Positions 14,425-22,345 of a DNA stretch of 33,200 nt are shown here, in pieces. The translations under genes were made by a program, and so were the position numbers. Numbering within the stretch: position 1 is the first letter of the stretch; each line of letters starts with the position of its first letter. Under the pieces are notes generated by a model that ran no database searches, was not told the DNA's origin, and worked only from the letters and a program-made list of their open reading frames with translations. This DNA is from Bacteroidota bacterium (GTDB taxonomy: Bacteria > Bacteroidota > Bacteroidia > Bacteroidales > UBA7960): NCBI GenBank assembly GCA_007693555.1, contig REDJ01000073.1, positions 1 through 33,200 on the forward strand, given 5' to 3'.

Positions 14425-17034
14425 TTAGTAATTCTTTTCAGGGAACTGGTCTTCCCACCATTCACCCTGGTCTTTCAGGTATTTATCCCACCAGGCCATA
14501 ATTACGTTATGCCATAGTTTGCGTTTGCTGTAAGCAAGAATATGGTGGTCCTGATCTTTTACCTTGATAAGCTCGACCGGGCGGCCGAGGATTTTGAGTG
14601 CAGTGTAAAGTTGAATGCTCTCACCCGGAGGAACATTGGTGTCGCTGTCACCTGTTACCAAAAGCAGCGGTGTGTTTATTTGATCAGCATGAAACAAAGG
14701 GCTCTGTCCCACGTAAAGCTCATGATTATTCCAGGGATAGCTTCCTGCAGATGCCTCTGAGCTGTATGCATATCCCCAGTAACCTTCTCCCCAGTAGCTT
14801 GCTATCGAACTTATCCCTGCATGGGAAATGGCTGCTGTAAACATGTCGGTTCGGGTCATCAGCAGCATGGTCATAAACCCTCCATAGGATGCACCTGCAC
14901 AACCCACTCGTTCAGGATTTGTATAAGGATGAGCTTGTAAAAATTTCTGAGCACCTTCAATTATCTCATCTGCAACAGTAACACCCCAGTTGTTCACATG
15001 GGCAGCAGAAAACTCCTGCCCAAAGCCGGTTGCACCGCTGGGTTGCAGAACATACACAATATACCCACTTCCTGCCCAAAGGTTGAAAGGATAACGCCCT
15101 CCAAAAGTGCGTCCTACCGGTGTGGTACCTGCATAGTAATAAACAATGACCGGATATGTATTGTCTGCATCAAAATCCGGCGGATAATATACTCGTCCCT
15201 TGACCTCAACTCCGGTTGAAGCAGTGAAATCCCAGTTTTTTACTTCTCCAAATTCTACATGCCTGTATATTTCAGCTTCAGTATCTTCCAGAATAATTGT
15301 GCGCATATTGCGAAGATTAAGCAAATAATGCTTCGATGGCGCATTGGTTTGTGATGCTCTGATTATTGCTGTACGTGCATTATCAGCAAAACTTGCTGAA
15401 GAAATATAATCCACACCCAAATCAACCGGGCTGATCCGGTCGCGGCGGACATCGTAACGGTATATTCTGCGAAAATCTTCATCAACTGTAACCATGTAAA
15501 TTACATTATCAGGTTTATGCCAGTAAACTGAAGCTATAGAAGGGTCAAAATCGCGTGTAAATGCATTAACTGTTCCGTCTCTCAGGTTGTAAATAAATGC
15601 CTGCGTGTCGTAATTGTTTGGTATTGTACCTTCAGGCACATTCAGGCCAGCTTCATTAAAAGCAGACGGGCCACCGGTTGCAAGCAAATAATTACCATCA
15701 GGAGAGAACCTTGCACTCACACCCCGTAACTCATCAAGCCAGAGTGCGTCCAATGTCATATCATCCAGACTGAGTATGTACATATTCTGTTTTGAATAAG
15801 GCCGCTGAGTGTAATAGGGAAAGCTTTGGCTTAATAGAATACGTTTGCTGTCGGGGCTGATATCCTGCAGTGAAGTAGTAAGATTTCCGTATGTCAGGCG
15901 TTGGTGTTTGCCCGATTGAATATCATAATGATAAATAAAGCTTCTGTGCCTGAAGTGCGATTGTCTGTCCTGCATCCCCAAAACACGGCGAATATCTGTG
16001 TCAATGCTACTGCCTTCTTCTCTTATGGTATAAATAATAAACTCCTCATTTGGAGACCAGTTGTAACTTCTGAAATTGTCTAGATCATTGATAAGTTCTG
16101 TAATTTGTCCATTTTCAAAGTCATGCAAGTACAAAGTGGTTTTACCTCCGCGCGAATGGGTATAAGATATGCGGTTGCTGTTAGGCAGCCATTGTAAACG
16201 TGAAATTTGTGAATGCCTGAAACTATGAATCACCTTCCTATCCTCGGTACGGCGAATTTCAGACCATCTTTCGGATTGATCAGACGGGGGTAATGCCCTG
16301 CTGAAATTTACAGAATAATACTTTCCGTCATGAGAAGGTTGAATACCGGAAATTTTAAACCCGTCAAGAATGTGATTTATATTTTTGCGGTTAGCCGGCG
16401 ATACTGAAATATCAATGTCGGAAATTGACCATGGGTCTTTGATCTCCAGATTGGCCATAACTTTCCAGTCGAGTGTTGCTTCTGCCGGTTTCAGGGTTTT
16501 GATCAGCAGCAGGTGCTTTCCTCTTTCCAACTTCAGGTCTTTACTTACCCGGCCTACTGTTCCTTCCTCCTTTTCTGTGGATCGTTTTGTGCCGATTAAT
16601 TCTCCGTTGAGCCACGCTCTGAGCATATGGGGGCTTTTGATTTCCAGAGTGGTATTTATCCACCGGTCAGCCCAGATATAAGCTGCAATATATGCCACAC
16701 GTGGATTACCAGTCTCTTCTTCATCAATAAATACGTAGCCGTTGCCATCAGTAAAATCAGAAGTCCATGTCAGAGTTTTTCCGTTCACATTAGAAAGTAG
16801 TTTGCCTTCCTGCGGAAAATAATCTTCAAACCGCAAATGATCAAACTCCAGTAAATCGGTTAATTCAAAAGTTTTTCCCTTTGTGTTTTCAAAATCATAA
16901 AATACCGGGAAATCCAGTTCATATGATGCTGTTTTCAGCCATTTTGAGATAACAATTTTATTGCTGTCTTCACCGGCAAAAACGTGGGAAATAATCCATA
17001 AAACTGCAGTAAAAAATAAAATTGATTTCTTCAT
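14425..17034 (-). CDS. Secreted prolyl oligopeptidase-family (S9) serine peptidase
   Basis: An 869-residue enzyme with a signal peptide (about 1-20, ending VFA). An N-terminal part of about 200 residues is followed by a WD-like beta-propeller and a C-terminal alpha/beta-hydrolase domain. Catalytic residues are visible: S716 in GASYGGF, D798 in TGDSDTNVP and H830 in DQDHHIL. Their spacing (82 and 32) is close to that of dipeptidyl peptidase IV. It should cleave short peptides, often after proline or Ala, in the periplasm or outside. The N-terminal region before the propeller is longer than in classic DPP4-type enzymes. It is transcribed alone and divergently from glyA. Exact specificity (dipeptidyl or acylaminoacyl) cannot be decided. 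Confidence 0.92.
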   Translation of the reverse strand: MKKSILFFTAVLWIISHVFAGEDSNKIVISKWLKTASYELDFPVFYDFENTKGKTFELTDLLEFDHLRFEDYFPQEGKLLSNVNGKTLTWTSDFTDGNGYVFIDEEETGNPRVAYIAAYIWADRWINTTLEIKSPHMLRAWLNGELIGTKRSTEKEEGTVGRVSKDLKLERGKHLLLIKTLKPAEATLDWKVMANLEIKDPWSISDIDISVSPANRKNINHILDGFKISGIQPSHDGKYYSVNFSRALPPSDQSERWSEIRRTEDRKVIHSFRHSQISRLQWLPNSNRISYTHSRGGKTTLYLHDFENGQITELINDLDNFRSYNWSPNEEFIIYTIREEGSSIDTDIRRVLGMQDRQSHFRHRSFIYHYDIQSGKHQRLTYGNLTTSLQDISPDSKRILLSQSFPYYTQRPYSKQNMYILSLDDMTLDALWLDELRGVSARFSPDGNYLLATGGPSAFNEAGLNVPEGTIPNNYDTQAFIYNLRDGTVNAFTRDFDPSIASVYWHKPDNVIYMVTVDEDFRRIYRYDVRRDRISPVDLGVDYISSASFADNARTAIIRASQTNAPSKHYLLNLRNMRTIILEDTEAEIYRHVEFGEVKNWDFTASTGVEVKGRVYYPPDFDADNTYPVIVYYYAGTTPVGRTFGGRYPFNLWAGSGYIVYVLQPSGATGFGQEFSAAHVNNWGVTVADEIIEGAQKFLQAHPYTNPERVGCAGASYGGFMTMLLMTRTDMFTAAISHAGISSIASYWGEGYWGYAYSSEASAGSYPWNNHELYVGQSPLFHADQINTPLLLVTGDSDTNVPPGESIQLYTALKILGRPVELIKVKDQDHHILAYSKRKLWHNVIMAWWDKYLKDQGEWWEDQFPEKNY

Positions 17035-17131
17035 ATTTACATATGTTTGTTTTGATTAATAATTCCGGCAGTAAAAATAGGGTTTTTGGTATAATTGCGT
17101 TACTTAAAAATGGAGATTTAGAAAATATTAG

Positions 17132-17139
17132 TAATTTTG
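17132..17139 (+). promoter_or_regulatory. glyA -7 box
   Basis: TAATTTTG, a perfect TAnnTTTG, predicts a start near 17145 and a leader of about 47 nt. No TTG lies 17-23 nt upstream and no TTAACA-type repeat lies at 20 nt. Confidence 0.45.
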
Positions 17140-17191
17140 CCACCAGTTTTAACTGCTTATTTTTCAACAAAATAAAAGACTAACACATATT

Positions 17192-18472
17192 ATGGAAAGA
17201 GATCAAAAGATTTTTGAACTGATCGAACAGGAAAAGCAACGCCAGTTGCATGGTGTTGAATTGATTGCCTCTGAAAATTTCGTTAGTGAGCAGGTTATGG
17301 AAGCTATGGGAAGTGTGCTTACCAACAAATATGCAGAAGGATATCCTGGCCGTCGCTATTACGGAGGTTGTGAGATTGTTGACCAAACCGAACAACTTGC
17401 CATTGACCGTGCAAAGGAACTTTTTGGTGCAGAATGGGCCAATGTGCAACCACACAGCGGTGCACAGGCCAATGCGGCAGTTTTTCTGGCCTGCCTGAAT
17501 CCGGGTGATACCTTTATGGGTCTTGATTTGAGTCATGGCGGGCACCTTTCGCATGGTGCTCCGGTTAACCTGTCCGGGATTCTTTATCGCCCTGTGGCAT
17601 ACGCCGTAAAAGAAGAAGACGGACAGATTGACTATGACGAAATGGAAAAAACCGCCCTGGCAGAAAAACCCAAAATGATTATTGCAGGTGCATCGGCCTA
17701 TCCCCGTGACTGGGATTATAAACGAATGAGAGAAATTGCAGATAAGGTCGGGGCAATACTAATGGCCGATATTGCACACCCGGCAGGTTTAATAGCCGCT
17801 AAATTGCTGAAAGATCCGCTGCCGCATTGTCATATTATTACCACTACAACCCATAAAACACTCAGAGGCCCTCGTGGTGGTCTGATTTTGATTGGGAAAG
17901 ATGTGGAAAATCCCTGGGGATTGAAAACTCCAAAGGGGCAGGTGAAAATGTTATCGCAGGTAATTGACTCAGCTGTATTCCCGGGCACACAAGGTGGACC
18001 CCTTGAGCATATCATTGCCGCCAAGGCTGTGGCATTTGGTGAGGCACTGCACCCATCTTTTAAAGAATATGGGAAACAGGTCATGAGCAATGCCAGTGCC
18101 ATGGCAAAAGCATTTATTGATAAGGGTTATCATGTTACCAGCCACGGAACAGATAACCATCTTATGCTTATTGACCTTAGGTCAAAGTTTCCTGAAATAA
18201 CAGGTAAAAAAGTTGAAAATACACTGGTTCAGGCTGATATTACCATCAATAAAAATATGGTACCTTTCGATAGCCGTTCACCCTTCCAGACATCGGGTAT
18301 TCGCATAGGCACACCGGCTGTTACAACCCGTGGACTAAAAGAAGAACACGTGGCGCAAGTTGTGGATTTTATTGATGAAGTAATTTCAAATATTGACAAT
18401 GAAGAAGTTATTGCCGGTGTAAGAAAAAAGGTAAATAACCTGATGGGGGAATTCCCCTTGTTTGCATGGTAG
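17192..18472 (+). CDS. glyA: Serine hydroxymethyltransferase
   Basis: A 426-residue cytoplasmic PLP enzyme that converts serine and tetrahydrofolate to glycine and 5,10-methylene-tetrahydrofolate, the main entry to one-carbon metabolism. The PLP lysine is K222 in [11 protein letters not shown]. Other family blocks are [10 protein letters not shown] near the start, [15 protein letters not shown], the [11 protein letters not shown] segment and DIAHPAGL. Length matches bacterial SHMT, and the start fits the family N-terminus. It is transcribed alone and ends in a textbook terminator. Confidence 0.98.
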   Translation: MERDQKIFELIEQEKQRQLHGVELIASENFVSEQVMEAMGSVLTNKYAEGYPGRRYYGGCEIVDQTEQLAIDRAKELFGAEWANVQPHSGAQANAAVFLACLNPGDTFMGLDLSHGGHLSHGAPVNLSGILYRPVAYAVKEEDGQIDYDEMEKTALAEKPKMIIAGASAYPRDWDYKRMREIADKVGAILMADIAHPAGLIAAKLLKDPLPHCHIITTTTHKTLRGPRGGLILIGKDVENPWGLKTPKGQVKMLSQVIDSAVFPGTQGGPLEHIIAAKAVAFGEALHPSFKEYGKQVMSNASAMAKAFIDKGYHVTSHGTDNHLMLIDLRSKFPEITGKKVENTLVQADITINKNMVPFDSRSPFQTSGIRIGTPAVTTRGLKEEHVAQVVDFIDEVISNIDNEEVIAGVRKKVNNLMGEFPLFAW

Positions 18473-18496
18473 AGTTTTAAAAAAAAAAATAATTGA

Positions 18497-18530
18497 CCGG
18501 ATGGGGAAAATTAACCATCCGGTTTTTTTT
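18497..18530 (+). terminator. Intrinsic terminator of glyA
   Basis: CCGGATGG (18497-18504) pairs perfectly with CCATCCGG (18515-18522), followed by eight T. It lies 24 nt after the glyA stop. Confidence 0.93.
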
Positions 18531-18629
18531 GCAGTGATGAATTATAAATTTCAAAAATAAAAATTATTTATTGTTTTGTTTTTTTTCAAAATTTGACCAT
18601 ATTTACATCATGCTTATAACCTGCGGATT

Positions 18630-19121
18630 ATGAAAACTTTGTACCTGTTGCGTCATGCCAAATCTTCCTGGGAAGATATTTCTCTTGAAGATTACGAGCG
18701 ACCTTTGCTGAATAAAGGAATAAAAAGGGCAAAAAATGTGGCTTCACACTTGCTGGAAAGGGGAGATAGGCCTGAATTGATTATTTCAAGTCATGCCGTG
18801 AGAGCCTATGAAACAGCACGTATTTTTGCCAAAAAGCTAAATTACCCTGAGAAAGAAATTGTCATTGATGAGAATCTTTATTTTTCAGGGTCTGAAGCTA
18901 TGGAGAATCTTGTTTACAGTGTTTCTGATAAGATAGAACGCCTGATGCTGGTAGGACATAACCCCGATATGACCAACTTTGCCAATATTTTTTTAAGTAA
19001 TAAATTAGATTACATCCCAACATCAGGATTGGTTTGTATAACCTTTGAAACTGATAAATGGCAGGAAATTATGGTCGCCAAAAGAGATATTCCCTTTGTC
19101 ATTATTCCCAAAAAACGGTAA
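18630..19121 (+). CDS. SixA-like histidine phosphatase
   Basis: A 163-residue member of the histidine phosphatase (phosphoglycerate mutase-like) superfamily: RHAKSSW (R8, H9 nucleophile), R58 in SSHAVRAYETA and H110 in LVGHNPD. The KSSW variant and small size are typical of the SixA branch, whose E. coli member removes phosphate from phosphohistidine. The gene precedes ppk1 and ppx on the same strand, with a 179-bp gap that contains the ppk1 Pho-like box. PPK1 works through a phosphohistidine intermediate, which makes a functional link conceivable but unproven. Confidence 0.88.
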   Translation: MKTLYLLRHAKSSWEDISLEDYERPLLNKGIKRAKNVASHLLERGDRPELIISSHAVRAYETARIFAKKLNYPEKEIVIDENLYFSGSEAMENLVYSVSDKIERLMLVGHNPDMTNFANIFLSNKLDYIPTSGLVCITFETDKWQEIMVAKRDIPFVIIPKKR

Positions 19122-19178
19122 ATCCCGGCTGTATTCTGTCATCAAATAATTGAATAGGATTTGCCTGATTCTTTTGAT

Positions 19179-19223
19179 TTAACAATTACTTAACATCAGG
19201 CAAAGCTAAAATTTGCATTATTG
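19179..19223 (+). promoter_or_regulatory. Pho-like box and weak -7 box of ppk1
   Basis: A perfect direct repeat TTAACA, 5 nt, TTAACA (19179-19195). Exactly 20 nt later lies CATTATTG (19216-19223), matching four of the six fixed TAnnTTTG positions. Another possible core promoter is TTG (19221-19223), 20 nt, TTTCTTTG (19244-19251). The 17-mer TAACAATTACTTAACAT (19180-19196) is identical to the one before the TonB receptor. Confidence 0.6.
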
Positions 19224-19300
19224 CAAACAAATTTACCACGGGTTTTCTTTGATTAAATGAGCATAGCAAAAGACCCTCACAAAAAAGCACGAAAAGGAAA

Positions 19301-21358
19301 ATGACTAAAAAACTCATTATAAATCGTGAAATCAGCTGGCTCTCTTTTAACGAGAGGGTTTTGCAGGAAGCTGCTGATGTTAGAGTGCCACTTATAGAAC
19401 GATTACGATTTTTGGGTATTTTTTCCAATAACCTGGATGAATTTTACAGGGTAAGGGTTGCTACCTGGCGAAGAATCAGAGACTTCGGAGACCCTGATCG
19501 AATTCTCAAACAATCGCCTGAAAAAATTCTCAGCAAAATTAATAGTATTGATACTTTACATCAACAGAGGTTTTTATCAATCTATGAAAAAATTTTGCAG
19601 GAACTGGAAAGAGAAAAGATTTTCCTTATCAACGAAAAGCAATTGACAGATGATCAGGGTGTTTTTGTAAGGGAGTATTTTCGTGAGCATGTAAGACCCA
19701 GTCTTTTTCCCATCATGATGAAAAGTTTTAAGAAAACTTCCACCCTAAGGGACAGGTCAATTTATCTGGCCATTCATATGCGCAAAAAAGACAAAAGTCT
19801 GAAAGATAATTATGCCCTCATTAAAGTTCCTACTTCTGTTTTGTCGCGATTTCTTATTTTACCTAAAAAGGAGGATGCGAGTTTTATCATTTTGTTGGAT
19901 GATATTATCAGGTATAACCTTGCAGATATTTTCTCAGTTTTTGATTATGATGAATTTGATGCTTATACCATAAAAATCACAAGGGATGCCGAAATGGAAA
20001 TTGATAATGATGTTTCCAAAAGCTTAATGGAGAGGATGAGTGAAAGTTTAAAACAAAGAAAAAAGGGCCGACCTGTAAGATTTGTTTATGATGGAGAGAT
20101 TCCGGGTTCTCTTTTGAATTTGATAATGGACAAGCTGAAGATATCAAAAAAGGACAATGTAATGAAGGGCGGCCGATATCATAACTTCAAAGATTTTATG
20201 GGCTTTCCCAACGTAGGTGGTCCGCATCTTGAATATCCGCCGGCACCTCCTTTGCCACACCGGCATCTTTCGGGAAGCAAAAGCTTATTAGCTACCATAG
20301 GTGAAAGGGATGTCATGCTGAATTTTCCTTACCAGTCATTTCAATATATAATTGATTTACTCAGGGAGGCATCTATTGATCCCCAGGTAAAAACTATAAA
20401 AATGACACTATACAGGGTTGCACGTACTTCCAGGGTTGTCAATGCACTAATCAATGCAGCCCGAAACGGAAAGCAGGTTACCGTTTATATGGAGCTTCAG
20501 GCCCGTTTTGATGAACAGGCAAATATTTACTGGTCTGAAAAACTTCAGGAAGAGGGTGTTTCTCTTATACATGGTACCGCCGGTCTGAAAGTCCATTCCA
20601 AATTGATCCTTATCAAAAGAAAAGAAGATCAGGAAATGGTAATGTATGCCAATATAGGAACAGGAAATTTTAACGAAACAACCAGTAAGTTGTATGGCGA
20701 TACTCATTTGCTAACTGCAAACCCGGAAATAACCTCAGAGGTTGACCAGGTATTCAGCCTTTTTGAAAAATCCTATCTTACTCCCGTTGTATTAAAGCAT
20801 TTAATAGTCTCACCGTTTAAAACCCGGCGATTTGTTACCCAGATGATTAATAATGAAATGACCAATGCACGTGCCGGCAAAAAAGCTGAAGTTACAATGA
20901 AACTTAACTCGCTGGTTGACGAAACCCTGGTGAAAAAAATATATGCTGCCTCGGCGACCGGTGTTAAATTTCGGCTTATAATCCGGGGAATTTGTGTCCT
21001 GGTGCCCGGAGTTAAAGGGTTGAGTGAAAATGTTGAAGCAATCAGTATTGTGGATCGCTATCTTGAGCACTCCAGGATATTCGTTTTTCATAATGACGGT
21101 GATCCTCAATATTACATTGGTTCAGCTGATTTGATGGCAAGAAATCTGGACCATCGTATTGAGGTGGGAGTACCCATATGGGATGAGGAATTGAAAAAGG
21201 AACTTCAAACAATACTTGATATTCAATGGCATGACAATGTTAAGGCGCGTCTTTTGGGTAAAAATGATTTAAACCATTATGTAAAGAATGAAAAGAAATC
21301 AGTAAGATCGCAGGTGGAAACCTACCAATATTTTAAAAATCAGTTTTACCAGCAATAG
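19301..21358 (+). CDS. ppk1: Polyphosphate kinase 1
   Basis: A 685-residue PPK1 that reversibly polymerises the ATP gamma-phosphate into inorganic polyphosphate. It shows the four-domain layout: N-terminal ISWLSFNERVLQEAAD, the head domain, and two phospholipase-D-like catalytic domains. The autophosphorylated histidine is H432 in KVHSKLILI and the second catalytic histidine is H590 in EHSRIFVF, close to H435 and H592 of the E. coli enzyme. GTGNFNE and IGSADLMARNLDHR are also present. ppx follows after 6 bp, so the two are surely co-transcribed. A Pho-like box precedes the gene, agreeing with the Pho control of ppk known in other bacteria. Confidence 0.97.
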   Translation: MTKKLIINREISWLSFNERVLQEAADVRVPLIERLRFLGIFSNNLDEFYRVRVATWRRIRDFGDPDRILKQSPEKILSKINSIDTLHQQRFLSIYEKILQELEREKIFLINEKQLTDDQGVFVREYFREHVRPSLFPIMMKSFKKTSTLRDRSIYLAIHMRKKDKSLKDNYALIKVPTSVLSRFLILPKKEDASFIILLDDIIRYNLADIFSVFDYDEFDAYTIKITRDAEMEIDNDVSKSLMERMSESLKQRKKGRPVRFVYDGEIPGSLLNLIMDKLKISKKDNVMKGGRYHNFKDFMGFPNVGGPHLEYPPAPPLPHRHLSGSKSLLATIGERDVMLNFPYQSFQYIIDLLREASIDPQVKTIKMTLYRVARTSRVVNALINAARNGKQVTVYMELQARFDEQANIYWSEKLQEEGVSLIHGTAGLKVHSKLILIKRKEDQEMVMYANIGTGNFNETTSKLYGDTHLLTANPEITSEVDQVFSLFEKSYLTPVVLKHLIVSPFKTRRFVTQMINNEMTNARAGKKAEVTMKLNSLVDETLVKKIYAASATGVKFRLIIRGICVLVPGVKGLSENVEAISIVDRYLEHSRIFVFHNDGDPQYYIGSADLMARNLDHRIEVGVPIWDEELKKELQTILDIQWHDNVKARLLGKNDLNHYVKNEKKSVRSQVETYQYFKNQFYQQ

Positions 21359-21364
21359 TTACTC

Positions 21365-22255
21365 ATGTTACTTTCTGCAATAGATATTGGTTCAAACGCT
21401 GTCCGGTTGTTTTTTTCTCATGTTTTTGAGCAGGATGGGCAGATTGTTGCTGAAAAAGCATCTCTCATGAGGGTGCCCATCAGGTTAGGTGAAGATGTCT
21501 TTAACAATCATCATATCTCTGAAGAAAAAATTCTGAAACTTATTAAAACCATGCAGGCATTCAAACTGCTCATTGAAGTAGCTGAACCGGTTGCCTGCAG
21601 GGCATGTGCTACATCTGCTATGCGTGAAGCGAAAAATAAAGATGAGGTAATAAACAGAATTAGCAAAAAATCAGGCATTCAAATTGAAATCATTGATGGA
21701 GTTGAAGAGGCTAAGATAGTAAGTGCAGTACAGAATCTTGATATGGTTAAAAATTTCAATTACTCCCTTTTTATTGATGTGGGTGGCGGCAGCACAGAAC
21801 TTTCACTTATGTCAACTGATGGGATATTAGAATCGGCTTCCTTTAAAATCGGAACGGTAAGAATGCTGAGCGGAACAGTAAAAGGTAGTGAATGGGAAAA
21901 AATGCAAGATTGGTTGCAAAAACTTAATAAAAATTTCCAGAAGATACTTTGTGTCGGCTCAGGTGGAAACGTTAATAAACTAGCCAAGCTTTACGGACGT
22001 GTGCCGGAAAAAACCTTGCCTTTTACAAACCTGGAGTATGCAATCAATGACCTTAAGAAATACACTTTAAGGCAGCGCATTGAAATCATGGGTTTGCGAC
22101 CTGACCGGGCCGATGTTATTATTCCGGCAGGTGAAATTTTTTATTTCATAATGAAAACTATGAACGTCCGTTTGTTGCTTGTTCCAAAAATCGGATTAAG
22201 TGATGGAATAGTAAGTATGATGTACCGGGAAATCAAACAAACACAAAAAAAGTGA
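21365..22255 (+). CDS. ppx: Ppx/GppA-family exopolyphosphatase
   Basis: A 296-residue ASKHA-fold phosphatase with AIDIGSNAVRLFF at the N-terminus, the DGVEEAKI loop holding the catalytic Glu, and DVGGGSTELSL as the second phosphate loop. It has only the two actin-like domains; the C-terminal HD-like part of the roughly 500-residue E. coli Ppx and GppA is absent, as in many short homologues. It starts 6 bp after ppk1, so kinase and phosphatase of polyphosphate are made together. It could hydrolyse polyphosphate, pppGpp or both; proximity to rel, the next gene, makes the second activity worth keeping in mind. Confidence 0.92.
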   Translation: MLLSAIDIGSNAVRLFFSHVFEQDGQIVAEKASLMRVPIRLGEDVFNNHHISEEKILKLIKTMQAFKLLIEVAEPVACRACATSAMREAKNKDEVINRISKKSGIQIEIIDGVEEAKIVSAVQNLDMVKNFNYSLFIDVGGGSTELSLMSTDGILESASFKIGTVRMLSGTVKGSEWEKMQDWLQKLNKNFQKILCVGSGGNVNKLAKLYGRVPEKTLPFTNLEYAINDLKKYTLRQRIEIMGLRPDRADVIIPAGEIFYFIMKTMNVRLLLVPKIGLSDGIVSMMYREIKQTQKK

Positions 22256-22322
22256 ATCTTGAAATTATTAAACATTAGCATTATTGCCATTGTATAATTA
22301 ATAACCCTTGGCTGTTTTCAGC

Positions 22323-22330
22323 TATCTTTG
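22323..22330 (+). promoter_or_regulatory. rel -7 box close to the start codon
   Basis: TATCTTTG is a perfect TAnnTTTG. It ends 15 nt before the GTG start at 22346, so transcription would begin only about 10 nt before the codon. No TTG at -33 spacing. Confidence 0.5.
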
Positions 22331-22345
22331 CAAATGTAAAGCAAG

